Positions 30,783 through 42,542 are shown, numbered from the stretch's first letter. The stretch: 64,000 nucleotides of DNA from Verrucomicrobiota bacterium JB022 (GCA_030673845.1 JAUTCQ010000015.1:62001-126000), one strand, 5' to 3'. Notes: generated from the sequence alone by a model not told the origin. Numbers and translations are program-made.

Positions 30783-33382
30783 TGAAACGCTGGTTCCGCC
30801 GTCTGGCGCTGGTTTATCTGCTGCTGCTGATCGCTTCGCACGTGGTGCGTTGGCAACAGGAGCCCCATGCTCCCCGGGAAGCGGGAGAGAAGGTCGTCAC
30901 GGTGGCCAGCGTGCGCGGTATTACCGCTGCGGCGGACGAGCCGGTCGAGATCGCCTATCGCAGCCAGTTGGCGGAAGACCCCGGCGCGCCCAACCTCATC
31001 CTCCTGCACGGCAGCCCGGTGGCGTCGGTCTCGATGGAGGGGCTTTTTGCGCAGTTCCCGGGCTACAACGTTTATGCCCCCGACTTGCCGGGCCTCGGTG
31101 CCTCCACCCGGGAGGTGCCCGACTACTCGATCAAGGCCCACGCGCTCTACACGCTGGAGTTTATGGACGCCCTGGGGATCGAGCGGGCCCACGTCGTCGG
31201 CTACAGCATGGGCGGCGGGCCGGCGCTGATCCTGGCCGAGATGGTGCCCGAGCGGGTGAAGAGCATTGTGATGCTCTCGTCGATTGGCGTGCAGGAGTAC
31301 GAGCTGTTTGGGCGCTACGATATCAACCACGCGGTGCACGGCTTCCAGCTCGCGTTCTTTTGGCTGCTGCAGGAGGCGGTGCCGCATTTTGGCTGGCTCG
31401 ACGACTTTCCGCTCAACCTCTCCTACGCGCGCAACTTTTACGATACCGACCAACGGCCCCTGCGGCGCATCCTCAGCCATTACCATGGGCCGATGCTGAT
31501 CCTGCAGGGCACGGAAGATACGCTCGTGCCACCGGAGGCAGCCGAAGAGCACCACCGCCTCGTGCCGCAAAGCGAGCTGCACCTGCTGCCCGGCGGGCAC
31601 ATCATGCTGATGCAGCAGCCGGAGGTGGTGGGCGAGCTGTGTCGCGAGTTCTTTGCGCGAGTGGAGCAGGGGCAGGTGCCGACCCGTGCCCAGATGCCGG
31701 CTGAGCTGCGCGAACGGGCGCAGGCCCCCTTTGAACGAGCCGAGACGTTTGGCTACACCGGCATGGCCCTGGTCGTGATGATGCTGCTGATCGTGGTCGC
31801 GACCTTGGTCTCGGAAGACCTTACCTGTATTGTGGCTGGCCTCATCGCAGCGCAGGGTTTGATCAGCGTCCAGGCAGCCATGACCGCCTGCCTGATGGGG
31901 ATCTTTATCGGGGATGTGGGGCTGTATTTGATGGGTCGCTACATGGGCCGCCGTGCTCTGCGCAAACGTCCCTTCAAGTGGCTCGTCTCGGAGGAGCAGG
32001 TCGAGCGGGCTGCCCGGTGGTTCCACGAGCGCGGCTCACTGGTCATCTTCATCACGCGCTTCCTGCCTGGTACACGGGCGCCGGTCTACTTTACCGCTGG
32101 CTCGGTGCATGCGCCGTGGCTGTCGTTCATCACCTATTTCGGCGTGGCCGCCTTGATCTGGACGCCGATCATCGTGGGGCTGGCCTACAAGCTGGGCGAC
32201 GCCTTGCTCGACTACTACCACGCGTTCGAGGCCTTCACGATCCCAGCAATCCTGTTGGTGGGGCTCTTGATGTATTTAATAATTCACTACGGAATCCCAC
32301 TTTGCACCTGGCGGGGTCGTCGGCTGTTGCTCTCCAGATACCGACGCTCTTCCCGCTGGGAGTTCTGGCCGCTGTGGAAGTTCAACACCCCCCTCATGCT
32401 CTACGCATTCTGGCACGGGCTTACCCGCTACCGCAACCCGTTGCTTTTTACCTGCGTCAACCCCGCCATCCCGCACAGCGGCTTTATTGGCGAGAGCAAA
32501 AGCCTGATCCTGACCGGCCTTGCGGGGGCAGGGGATGCGATCGCGCGCTGGCGGCTGATCGCACCCAACCCGGATCTGGAGGCGCGTTGGCAGGAGGTCG
32601 AGGCATTCCGCACCGCCCACGGCTGGAGCTTCCCGCTGGTCTTGAAGCCAGATGAGGGGCAGCGGGGGCTGGGGGTCGCCATCGTGCGCCGCCCGGAAGA
32701 CGGTCGCGAATACCTGCGTCGCAACCCCTGCGCGGTGATCGCGCAAGAATACATCCCAGGCCGCGAATACGGCGTCTTTTATGCGCGCAAGCCTAGTGAA
32801 CCGCAGGGGCGCATCATTTCGCTCACGATCAAGGAGATGACGAGCGTCACCGGCGACGGTGAGCACGACCTGGAGCACCTGATCCTGGCTGATGACCGCG
32901 CCGTCTGCCTGGCCCCCGTCTTCCTGCACCGGCACCACCACCAGTTGGCGCGGGTGCCGGCGAAGGGCGAGCGCGTGCCGCTGATCGACATCGGCACTCA
33001 CGCGCGCGGCGCCTTGTTCCTCGACGGCATGCACCTGATCACGCCCGGGTTGACGGCGGAGATCGACCGGATTGCGAAGAGCTTCGAGGGCTTCCACTTT
33101 GGTCGCTTCGACATCCGCGTGCCCCCGAGTGGGGATATTGCGGCGGGGCGAGAGCTGAAGGTGATCGAGCTCAACGGCGTCACCTCCGAGAGCACGCACA
33201 TCTACGACCCCCGGCACAAGGTCGACTACGCCTACCGCACGATGCGCGCGCAGTGGCGGCTGGCCTACGCCATCGCCGCCGAGCTGCAGCAGCGTGGGGC
33301 TCGCCCGTGGACGTGGCGGCAGTTCCTCCGGCACTGGTGGGAAACGCACCGTCGGCAGGGCGTGATCAAACGCTCCGAGTAA
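30782..33382 (+). CDS. Triple fusion: alpha/beta hydrolase - DedA membrane domain - ATP-grasp
   Basis: This 866-residue protein has an N-terminal membrane anchor (10-24). An alpha/beta hydrolase follows (about 70-300), with LILLHGSPV, nucleophile Ser142 in GYSMGGG, Asp in LQGTEDTLVPP and His in LPGGHIML. A DedA/SNARE-associated membrane domain spans about 320-520, with FITRFLPGTRAPVYFTAG and four to five helices. An ATP-grasp-like domain fills about 560-840, with FPLVLKPDEGQRGLGVAIV, IAQEYIPGREYGVFYARK and metal-binding KVIELNGVTSES near the end. All three parts look intact. DedA proteins flip or carry lipid carriers, so a lipid-linked substrate handled by both cytoplasmic and outer catalytic domains is plausible, but this is inference. 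Topology would put the hydrolase outside if the anchor is cytoplasm-to-outside. Confidence 0.8.
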   Translation: MKRWFRRLALVYLLLLIASHVVRWQQEPHAPREAGEKVVTVASVRGITAAADEPVEIAYRSQLAEDPGAPNLILLHGSPVASVSMEGLFAQFPGYNVYAPDLPGLGASTREVPDYSIKAHALYTLEFMDALGIERAHVVGYSMGGGPALILAEMVPERVKSIVMLSSIGVQEYELFGRYDINHAVHGFQLAFFWLLQEAVPHFGWLDDFPLNLSYARNFYDTDQRPLRRILSHYHGPMLILQGTEDTLVPPEAAEEHHRLVPQSELHLLPGGHIMLMQQPEVVGELCREFFARVEQGQVPTRAQMPAELRERAQAPFERAETFGYTGMALVVMMLLIVVATLVSEDLTCIVAGLIAAQGLISVQAAMTACLMGIFIGDVGLYLMGRYMGRRALRKRPFKWLVSEEQVERAARWFHERGSLVIFITRFLPGTRAPVYFTAGSVHAPWLSFITYFGVAALIWTPIIVGLAYKLGDALLDYYHAFEAFTIPAILLVGLLMYLIIHYGIPLCTWRGRRLLLSRYRRSSRWEFWPLWKFNTPLMLYAFWHGLTRYRNPLLFTCVNPAIPHSGFIGESKSLILTGLAGAGDAIARWRLIAPNPDLEARWQEVEAFRTAHGWSFPLVLKPDEGQRGLGVAIVRRPEDGREYLRRNPCAVIAQEYIPGREYGVFYARKPSEPQGRIISLTIKEMTSVTGDGEHDLEHLILADDRAVCLAPVFLHRHHHQLARVPAKGERVPLIDIGTHARGALFLDGMHLITPGLTAEIDRIAKSFEGFHFGRFDIRVPPSGDIAAGRELKVIELNGVTSESTHIYDPRHKVDYAYRTMRAQWRLAYAIAAELQQRGARPWTWRQFLRHWWETHRRQGVIKRSE

Positions 33383-33440
33383 AGCTTTTGGCGGTGCGAA
33401 GAGCTTGTCTTTAGCGGATGAGAGGATAGGCTGCGTCGCA

Positions 33441-34049
33441 ATGAAGCGTTTGCTGTTATGGTCGTGTCTCTGCCTCGCCACCGCCCTCCATGCCGGGCTT
33501 GAAGACCTGCAGGTGGGTGATGCTGCGGCGAAAGTCGAGCGCGAGCTGGGCGCGCCCACCGGCAAGATGGGGCGCGCGGGCAAAATGGAGATCTGGCAGT
33601 ACCCGGGCGCGACGATCAAGCTGGTGGCGGGCAAGATAGCCTCGATCGAGCGGCGCGGAAGTAATGCGGCTGGCAACCCCGCCGCGCCGTTCAATACCGT
33701 GCGGGCGGTGGTGCCCAAGGTGAAGGAGATCCGCGACAACGGGAAGGCCTTTGCCCTCGAAACGGTAACGGTCAAAGGTCAGGTAACAGTGGTCGATTTC
33801 TTTGCCGACTGGTGCGGCCCGTGCAAAAAAATCAGCCCCGTGCTGGAGGATATGGCGCAGCATCACGAGGGCGTGGTGCTGCGCAAGGTCGACATCGTGA
33901 CGTGGGACCGCCCCGTGGTGAAGCAATTCGATATTCGCGCAATCCCCTTCATCCTCGTCTTCGACCGCAACGGCCAGATCGTGGGCGAACCCACCAGCGA
34001 CCCTCGGGTCGTCTACACACAAGTCCGGGCGGCGCTGGCCCAGCAGTAG
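33441..34049 (+). CDS. Exported thioredoxin-domain protein
   Basis: This 202-residue protein begins with a signal peptide (MKRLLLWSCLCLATALHA). A short unknown domain follows (about 20-75), resembling the SmpA/OmlA type 'LQVGDAAAKVERELGAP' fold. A thioredoxin domain occupies about 95-200 with active site FFADWCGPCKK and cis-Pro in IRAIPFILVFD. It is probably a periplasmic thiol reductase or oxidase. The start at 33441 is chosen because the frame from 33405 lacks a signal peptide. It lies 58 bp after the triple-fusion gene and may be cotranscribed; it converges with the response regulator at 34082. Confidence 0.87.
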   Translation: MKRLLLWSCLCLATALHAGLEDLQVGDAAAKVERELGAPTGKMGRAGKMEIWQYPGATIKLVAGKIASIERRGSNAAGNPAAPFNTVRAVVPKVKEIRDNGKAFALETVTVKGQVTVVDFFADWCGPCKKISPVLEDMAQHHEGVVLRKVDIVTWDRPVVKQFDIRAIPFILVFDRNGQIVGEPTSDPRVVYTQVRAALAQQ

Positions 34050-34081
34050 GCAGGGGGTGGGGCGCCTTCTTGAGGGTGAGC

Positions 34082-35349
34082 CTACTCCCCGTGCCAGGGC
34101 GTGCGGAGTAGCTCGGGGAACCAGAGGGGCTGATCCTTGAGCGGCAGCTCGCGGGCGATCCGGTCGGCGGGGATGTGGCTTTCCTGGGCGGCGGCCAGCG
34201 GGTCGCGTTGGGCGGAGGCGGAGAGGCCTTGCTGGAGCAGGGCCGCCTGTTCGCGTTGCAGATAAGCGCCGAGGCTGGCGTCGTCACCCACTTCGGCTTC
34301 GCTCACGCCATTGGCGCGGGCGGCCTGCAGCAGGTCGAGCAAGGTGATCGCGCGGCCTTTTTCGACTTGGGCGGCGGCGCGGCGCATCACGGTGCGCAGC
34401 TCGCGTAAGCCGCCGGGCCAGCCGTAGTTGAGCACCCAGCCGGTGGCTGTCGGCTCCATGCGCACGGCTTCGCCCAACAGGTTACGCAGGGTCTCGGCGC
34501 AATAGTCGGCAATATCGAGTGGCCGTTGGTTCAGGCTCGGCCAAGTAATCGCAGGGGCGAGGTCGGGGGTGCGGGTCATCTGCTCCCAACGCTCTTCGAG
34601 GCCGGGGGCGAGCAGCACGACGGTGTTGCAGGGGCGGGGCTGCATGCGAGCGCCCGCCTCGCGTAAAAAGGCCGCCACTTCGTATGCTTCTTCGCCGGAC
34701 ATCGCGCTGAGCAACAGCACGCCTTCGCCCTCGGCCACGGTGCCGCTGGCATCGGGCTGGCGCACGTCATCGGCACGGCCCACGCGCCATTCGGCGATCT
34801 GGCGGGCCAGCATCTCGCCCTCCTGGGCATCGGTAGTCACGACGGTCACGATCTCGCGCTGTGGCGTGGCTTCCCAGAGCGATTGCAGCGCGGTCTGGGC
34901 CAGCCAGCTGCGGGCACAGACTTCCTGGGCCGGCTGGGGGTAGCTGGCGCCGACGAGGGAGCCTGCCCGGCTGTCCATCGAACTTACCCGGCCGGGCTTC
35001 ACGTAGCGACGGATGTAGTCCACCAGGTCGTGGACGTTGAAGGGCTTTTCGAGGACGAGGTTGACGCTGAGGTTGGCTACGCGGATGAGGTCGCGCGGGT
35101 TCATCATGCCCGAGACCATCACGACGGGTAACTCCGGGCGGTCTTTGCGGATGGCCTGGAGCAGCTCCGCGCCGTCGAGCCCCGGCATCTTGAAATCGCT
35201 GATTACGAGGTCGAAGGACTGCGTGCGCAGCATTTCGAGCGCTTCCGCCGGGTCGTAAGTGAGGGCGGAGGTGTAGCCGTGGGCCAGCAACAGCTCGCCG
35301 AGCATTTCGGCGGCGGCGGGTTCGTCTTCAATCACCAGGATCTGCGCGT

Positions 35350-35353
<4 letters not shown>
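34082..35353 (-). CDS. Degenerate NtrC-like response regulator (receiver plus ATPase remnant), second in obg operon
   Basis: This 423-residue protein has an intact receiver domain (VIEDE, phosphoacceptor Asp53 in ISDFKMPG, Lys103 in EKPFN). The rest (about 150-400) follows the plan of a sigma-54 activator but lacks Walker A, Walker B and GAFTGA. What survives is the ATPase lid motif NYGWPGGLRELRTVMRRA. The C-terminus has no clear HTH. It cannot hydrolyse ATP like NtrC, so it probably acts by protein contact. The upstream paralogue overlaps it by ATGA (35350-35353). The two share layout but not high sequence identity. Function unknown. Confidence 0.75.
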
Positions 35354-37661
<2,308 letters not shown>

Positions 37662-37771
37662 TCAAGGCACGGTAGCCAGCGTACCCCGCGAAGCAAAGCC
37701 AAAAGCATCGATCCGCGCGGAAGGAAGGGGATGCGGGGTTGTAAAGGACGACGCCTAGGCGGCTTTCGCTT

Positions 37772-38923
37772 CTATGCAGCCTTCTTTCGCCGCTTCCACA
37801 CGAAGACGCCGATCATACCGAGGCCGAGGCCCATGAGGGCGTAGGTCTCCGGCTCGGGGACGACGAGCGTGTCGAAATCGTCCACGCGGAAGGCGACGGA
37901 GGAGTAGTCTTCCAGGGTGCCGACGCCGACCAGCGAGCGGCCATCGAGGCTTAGCTCCAGCTTTTCGATGTAGAGGATGCCTTGGGAGTAGACTTCGGCC
38001 GCGAGCAGGTCGTGCAAGTCAAGGGTAAAGCTGAAGTCGCTGAAATGCAGGAGGTAGTCGCTCCCTTGCTCCAGATCGAAGGTGCCGATGCCGTAGGCCT
38101 GCAGCAGGGTGCGCTGCCCGTCGAACGACATGGAGACGACTTCGAGGAACTGGGCCAGCCCCGGGAGGTAGATCTGTTCGATCTCGCCCCCGCGATAGAG
38201 GTAGATCGAGAACAGCTCTTCGGGGGTGGGGGTGCCGAAGGTGGAGATCGTGCGCAGGGCGAGCGTCTGGCCATCTCCGGAAAGGCCTTCGGCGACGGTC
38301 AGGCTGCCGTCGATCGTGATGTTCTGGAACGCCCCGCCGTTGGTGGAAATGACGGCAGCATCCTGGCCGTCGACGTAGCGGTTGCCAAGAATCACGCTGC
38401 CATCCCGGCTGATGGCCGTGACGCTGACGTCTGCGGAATTTTCGAGCGCGGTGGTTTGCCCGTCGTGGTCGAGCAGGTAGACGGCCTGTTGGGTGTAGTC
38501 GTAGCCGTAGGCGAGGGAGCCGTCGCCGGAGAGACCGCCGAGGTAGGAGTCGCCCGGGAGGTCGAAGCTGCGGAAATAGCCGGGCGTCCAGAAGTGGACC
38601 TGCATGCCTTGGCCCGAGTAGGTGTTGAACACCAGCGTCTTGCCAATATCGTCCGCCCCCATCAGGTAGGCGGAGTAGGGCTCGAGGCCGAAGGCGACCG
38701 GGTCGATTTCGATGAAGCCGGTGCTCTCCTGATAGATCACGTAGCGGGTCCGCTCGTCGGCCCCATACACCCCGTAGACGGCGCCTTCGCCATTGCGCGC
38801 GGCCTGCTCCACATAGTAGCCGAGCTCAAAGCTGGGCAAGGGGAAGGCCGAATAGGTGGCGGCTTCGGCCCCGGAAAGCAGGGCGAGGGTGCAGGCGAGC
38901 AAGCTGAAGAGGCGAGACTTCAC
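37772..38923 (-). CDS. PEP-CTERM sorting domain protein (beta-propeller-like)
   Basis: This 383-residue exported protein has a signal peptide (SLLACTLALLSGAEA) and a C-terminal sorting tail VPEPETYALMGLGLGMIGVFVWKRRKKAA, given here in shortened form as VPEPETY, hydrophobic stretch, KRRKK. The central part has repeated Asp/Gly motifs (LSGDGSLAYGY, ISRDGSVILGN, SFDGQRTLLQ) spaced about 50 residues apart, as in autotransporter-like HAF or beta-propeller repeats. Targeting by an exosortase to the envelope or outer matrix is expected. No enzyme motif is seen. It is a single gene upstream of obg. Confidence 0.82.
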   Translation of the reverse strand: MKSRLFSLLACTLALLSGAEAATYSAFPLPSFELGYYVEQAARNGEGAVYGVYGADERTRYVIYQESTGFIEIDPVAFGLEPYSAYLMGADDIGKTLVFNTYSGQGMQVHFWTPGYFRSFDLPGDSYLGGLSGDGSLAYGYDYTQQAVYLLDHDGQTTALENSADVSVTAISRDGSVILGNRYVDGQDAAVISTNGGAFQNITIDGSLTVAEGLSGDGQTLALRTISTFGTPTPEELFSIYLYRGGEIEQIYLPGLAQFLEVVSMSFDGQRTLLQAYGIGTFDLEQGSDYLLHFSDFSFTLDLHDLLAAEVYSQGILYIEKLELSLDGRSLVGVGTLEDYSSVAFRVDDFDTLVVPEPETYALMGLGLGMIGVFVWKRRKKAA

Positions 38924-39013
38924 GGCAGTTCATCCATATGCAGCCCTTCTCGCGCGTCAAGCCCCAGCGGAGGTGGATAGAGAATATGTGAAAAACGTTT
39001 GGGTGCGGGCCCG

Positions 39014-39047
39014 AAAAAACCGGCCTGTTGCCAGGCCGGCCCTTTTT
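39014..39047 (-). terminator. Bidirectional terminator after the choice-of-anchor I gene
   Basis: CCGGCCTG (39020-39027), loop TTGC, CAGGCCGG (39032-39039), with six A on the left and five T on the right. On the minus strand it is 57 bp past the stop at 39096, with a six-T tract. Confidence 0.72.
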
Positions 39048-39095
39048 GAACTGAACTATTGAAACGTCTGGTTTCTGAAAAGTCAGCGGTGCGCT

Positions 39096-40739
39096 TTAGG
39101 CGCGGCGGCGGCGCCAGAGCACGAAACCGAGGCCCAGCAGGCCGGCGAGGGCGGCGTAGGTGGAGGGCTCGGGCACGAGGTAGGCCGGGATCTCGTAGAC
39201 GCCGAAGTTGCCGGAGACTTCGTAGCCAGCGAGCAGGTAGAGCTTGCCGTCTTCACCGAAGAAGAACTCGAGCGATTCCGGCGCGGCCATGCCATCGCCA
39301 AAGCTGTTGACGTAGTCGAGCATCAGCGGGTTGCTCGGGTCGGTCAGGTCGAAGAGCAGGATGCCGTTCTGGCGCTCCATGCCGATGGCCATCAGCACGG
39401 TGCCGTCGAAAGTCTCGATCACATCGAGGGCTTCCGGCTCGGGGCCCTTGTTGTCGGAGCGGCTGTCGAGGGTCTCCGTCATCGGGTCACCGTCTTCGAA
39501 GGCGCCTTCGGCTTCGGCGTTATGGATCGTCGGGTCGATGCTGGCGAGCAGGGCTTCGAGCGAGTTGCTGTCGTAGACGAGTGCGCCGGTGTCGTCGTAG
39601 ATCGAGAAGCCACGACCACCGAAGCCGGTCAGCACGTCGATGTCGCCGTCGCCGTCGGTATCGCCGTCGACGATGGACACGGTGTAGCGGCCGAGGGCGG
39701 CGTCGCTTTTGTAGTTGCCGTAAATCAGGTTCAGGGCGGCTTCGGTGGCCGGGTCGACGGACGGGTTGCCGTCTTTGCCGAGGTCCTTCACGCGGGCTTC
39801 GTCCACCGTGCCGAGGTCGGCGCTGGCATCGGTCACGGCGTCGCCCTCGTTGGCGGTCACGATGTAGGTTTTGCCGTTCTTGCGGAAGCTGCCGATGGTG
39901 TCGGGCATGGGCAGGCCGTGCACGAGGTCGTCGATGAGCAGGCCGCCATCGCGGTCGGACGCGTCGATCGTCTGTTCGCGGGTGCCCAGGCTCCAAATGT
40001 TGGACCAGGTGCCGCTTTGCACGTCGAACTGAGCGAGGCCGTTGTTTTCCTGCAGCGAGACGTAGAGCTTGCCGTCGTTATACGACAGGTATTCGGGCTC
40101 GACGTTCAGGTAACTCGGGGCGTTCTTGCTCGCGTAGTCGCGCAGGCCGCTCAAGTCCTGGCCCTGGAAGTCGTAGGTGTTGCTGACCGCATTGGTTACG
40201 GCGTTGCCCTTGTTGGTGACGCCACCGAGGTTGATCGCGGTGATGCTGCCGGCTTGTTCGCCGCCGCTGGAGCCGTTTTCACCTTCGTTGGCGACGAAGG
40301 CCCACTGGCCGTCCTTGGAAAAGATGACGCTGTCGGGGTGGTAGCCTACGTTGATCGAGCCGAGCACGGCCCCGGTCGTGGTGTCATAAAAGCCGAGTTG
40401 GCCCACTTCGCCGCCGTTGCTGTTGGGGATGAGGGTCGCGAGGCCAAAGCCGCGGCCCATCGGGTCGATCGCCGTGCTGGAGATGCCGGAGAGGCCGCTG
40501 GAGGTGCCGAACGAGCCCGAGAAATCGGCAAAGGCCCCTTGGGTGATGCTCGCGCCTGCGCCGAAGGAGTAGAGCTGGATGCCGCCCTCGGCGGTCGAGG
40601 CAATCGTGCCGTTGTGGTAAGAGAGGATTTCCGCCCCGCCAGCGCCTACCGTCATCTGGTTGACGAGTTGCATCTTGGAGGCGCCGAAGACGGGCAGAAC
40701 CGCCAACGTGGAGAGAAGAGCCAGAGCAGAGATTTTCAT
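39096..40739 (-). CDS. Choice-of-anchor I family protein with PEP-CTERM tail
   Basis: This exported protein has about 547 residues and a signal peptide (LALLSTLAVLPVFGA). It contains the choice-of-anchor I beta-propeller-like domain (ILSYHNGTIASTAEGG, WAFVANEGENGSSGG, TYIVTANEGDAVTD, LMAIGMERQNGILLFDL), also found in some alkaline phosphatase-like surface proteins. The C-terminus is VPEPSTYAALAGLLGLGF followed by WRRRRA, a PEP-CTERM sorting signal. No catalytic residues can be named. The start at 40739 gives the better signal peptide; ATG 40769 is also possible. It forms a pair with the gene at 37772 in the same direction, separated by a terminator. Confidence 0.86.
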   Translation of the reverse strand: MKISALALLSTLAVLPVFGASKMQLVNQMTVGAGGAEILSYHNGTIASTAEGGIQLYSFGAGASITQGAFADFSGSFGTSSGLSGISSTAIDPMGRGFGLATLIPNSNGGEVGQLGFYDTTTGAVLGSINVGYHPDSVIFSKDGQWAFVANEGENGSSGGEQAGSITAINLGGVTNKGNAVTNAVSNTYDFQGQDLSGLRDYASKNAPSYLNVEPEYLSYNDGKLYVSLQENNGLAQFDVQSGTWSNIWSLGTREQTIDASDRDGGLLIDDLVHGLPMPDTIGSFRKNGKTYIVTANEGDAVTDASADLGTVDEARVKDLGKDGNPSVDPATEAALNLIYGNYKSDAALGRYTVSIVDGDTDGDGDIDVLTGFGGRGFSIYDDTGALVYDSNSLEALLASIDPTIHNAEAEGAFEDGDPMTETLDSRSDNKGPEPEALDVIETFDGTVLMAIGMERQNGILLFDLTDPSNPLMLDYVNSFGDGMAAPESLEFFFGEDGKLYLLAGYEVSGNFGVYEIPAYLVPEPSTYAALAGLLGLGFVLWRRRRA

Positions 40740-40859
40740 GAAACGCCGAGAAAAAGAGAGAACGCGCATCTTGACCAGAGGGCTGGGTTACGGATGCGCG
40801 AAGATTCGGCAAAGTGTTTGCGCGAGGGGCGTTAGAGCCCTCGGGCGTCGCAAAAAATC

Positions 40860-41557
40860 TTAGGGCAGGGGCGCAAAGCCCAGCTTGGGGGCTGCTTCGT
40901 GCCAGGCTTCGGGCACGGGGGAGGTCAGCGCCAGCGGCTCTTGGCGTTGCGGGTGGGGCACGGTGAGCTGCCAGGCGTGCAGCCAGAGGCGCTGGTGCCC
41001 GAGAAAGTCGCGGAAAAAGCGGTTGTGGCGGCTGTCGCCGTGCGTGGTGTCCCAATAATCGGGTGGCGCAGGTGCCCGAGGTGGCGGCGCAGCTGGTGGT
41101 AACGCCCAGTGTGGGGCTCGGCTTCGAGCAGGGTGTAGCGGGCGGTGTCGTAACGACCTACCGGGTGCGCGACCTCCGTCTGCTGCCGGGGGCGGAAATC
41201 CGTCACCGCCGGTTGCGGCTCGCCGGTGCCGTCTTTGGTCAAGGGGTAGTCGAGGTGCACGGGGGCTTCGAGCCAGCCGCGTGCGATGGCCAGGTAGCGC
41301 TTCTGCGTCTGCCGTTCGCTGAAGGCAGTCACGAGGGAGCGGGCGCTCTCGGGATCAAGCGCGAAGACGAGCACGCCGGAGGTGGCGCGGTCGAGCCGGT
41401 GGACGGGATATACGATCTGCCCGAGGAAGTCGCGCGCCTCCTGCAGCGCAAAGCGGGTTTCGCGGGTGTCGAGTTGCGAACGGTGGACCATCAGGCCGGC
41501 CGGCTTGGTGAAGGCGGCCAGGTAATCGTCGCGGTAGAGCAACTGCAATGCGTCCAT
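40860..41557 (-). pseudogene. truC: tRNA pseudouridine synthase, RluA/TruC type, disrupted by one-base frameshift
   Basis: The N-terminal 167 residues read as an RluA-superfamily pseudouridine synthase: MDALQLLYRDDYLAAFTKPAG, active-site VHRLDRATSGVLVFA with catalytic Asp and RYHQLRRHLGHLRHPIIG. At a CCC run on the plus strand (41051-41053) the frame is lost. The remaining 60 residues lie in another frame and continue as expected for the family: DTTHGDSRHNRFFRDFLG, LWLHAWQL, then VPHPQRQEPLALTSPV, ending with TAA at 40860-40862. One G is missing between HPIIG and DTTHG. This may be a real inactivating deletion, a sequencing error in a short homopolymer, or programmed slippage. E. coli TruC acts on position 65 of tRNA; the match is by motif and length only. 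Confidence 0.8.
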
Positions 41558-41571
41558 GCGACAGGGCGTCG

Positions 41572-41991
41572 CTAGGGGCAGGGCTTGTCAAGCCCGGCAT
41601 AGGGCTCGCCCAGCGAATCCAGCCCCAGCCAGGCCAGTGCTTCGGCCTCGGTCTGGAAGATCACGAAATCCCACGAGGTGCGCATGCGCAGGGAATAGTC
41701 GATGTATTCCTGCGTAAACTCCCGCGTATAGGTGTCGGCAATGAGAAAAACCATGCGGATACGCGGGGCGTGGAGCGAGGCGGCCATGTCTTGTGCCGCC
41801 AGCACTTTGGCCTGATCCATCTCGATGCACGAGAGATCGCCCTTTCGCAGGTCCCACAGGCTGAAGCAATGATCGTCGAAGCGAGGGTCGCGCCACAGGG
41901 CGGCGTTGGCTTCGTTGATTTCGGCGAGGTCGACTCGCCCTTCAAAACGTAAGGCGGTACCCTTTGGATACCACGACAGCGTAAAGGACAT
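41572..41991 (-). CDS. STAS/SpoIIAA-like protein, copy 1
   Basis: This 139-residue cytoplasmic protein begins SFTLSWYPKGTALRFEGRVDL and continues with ALWRDPRFDDHCFSLWDLRKG and the helix AKVLAAQDMAAS, the pattern of SpoIIAA-like/STAS-like folds (beta strand, DPRFD, Asp, helix). A C-terminal helix (ALAWLGLDS) is shared with the next gene. The usual phosphorylatable Ser of anti-sigma antagonists is not identifiable. Copy 2 at 42126 is a clear paralogue, so the pair arose by tandem duplication. Function unknown. Confidence 0.7.
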   Translation of the reverse strand: MSFTLSWYPKGTALRFEGRVDLAEINEANAALWRDPRFDDHCFSLWDLRKGDLSCIEMDQAKVLAAQDMAASLHAPRIRMVFLIADTYTREFTQEYIDYSLRMRTSWDFVIFQTEAEALAWLGLDSLGEPYAGLDKPCP

Positions 41992-42125
41992 TCGTAGGGA
42001 CTATAGGCTAAAAAAGCGCCGCTGCAAGGCGGCTGCGGCGGCCAAGGCATATATTTCGCCCCTATCAGACGTTAGGGAAGGCCAAGCCGGTGGGTTGACC
42101 TCGGCGGCGAGTGTCATGATCGCCG

Positions 42126-42518
42126 TTAGGCCGCGTCCGGCGCTTCAATGCCCAGCCAGTCGAGCGCCGCAGCGTAGTCGTCGGCGAGGTGGAAGCGCCA
42201 GTTGAAACTCATCCGGCGGCAGTAGTCGATGTAGTGCTCGACGAACGAGACCACGAAGGCATCGGTCGCGACAAAGACCAACCGGATGCGGGGAGCCTGG
42301 ATGCTGGCGGCCTTGTCATGCGCGGCGAGCACCTTGGCCTGATTCAAGGGGATACGCAGGGCGGTCACCTCCCGGAGGTCCCAGATGCTGAAGATCTGGT
42401 CGTCGAAACGCGGGTCACCATAGAGCTCCAGCTCCAGTTGCTGAATCTGGTCGAGGTCCAGCGCACCCTGAAACTGGAGGACGGTGCCTTTGGGGTACCA
42501 AGACACGGAGTAGGGCAT
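42126..42518 (-). CDS. STAS/SpoIIAA-like protein, copy 2
   Basis: This paralogue of about 130 residues has the same order of motifs as copy 1: SVSWYPKGTVLQFQGALDL, LYGDPRFDDQIFSIWDLRE, AKVLAAHDKAASIQAPRIRLVF, and a C-terminal ALDWLGIE. The two differ mainly after residue 95. An in-frame ATG at 42536 would add six residues that are not in the other copy, so 42518 is preferred. The 134-bp spacer between the two genes contains only GC-rich short repeats. They are probably cotranscribed. Confidence 0.7.
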   Translation of the reverse strand: MPYSVSWYPKGTVLQFQGALDLDQIQQLELELYGDPRFDDQIFSIWDLREVTALRIPLNQAKVLAAHDKAASIQAPRIRLVFVATDAFVVSFVEHYIDYCRRMSFNWRFHLADDYAAALDWLGIEAPDAA

Positions 42519-42542
42519 CTTCCAAACGTAGCACAAAAATGT

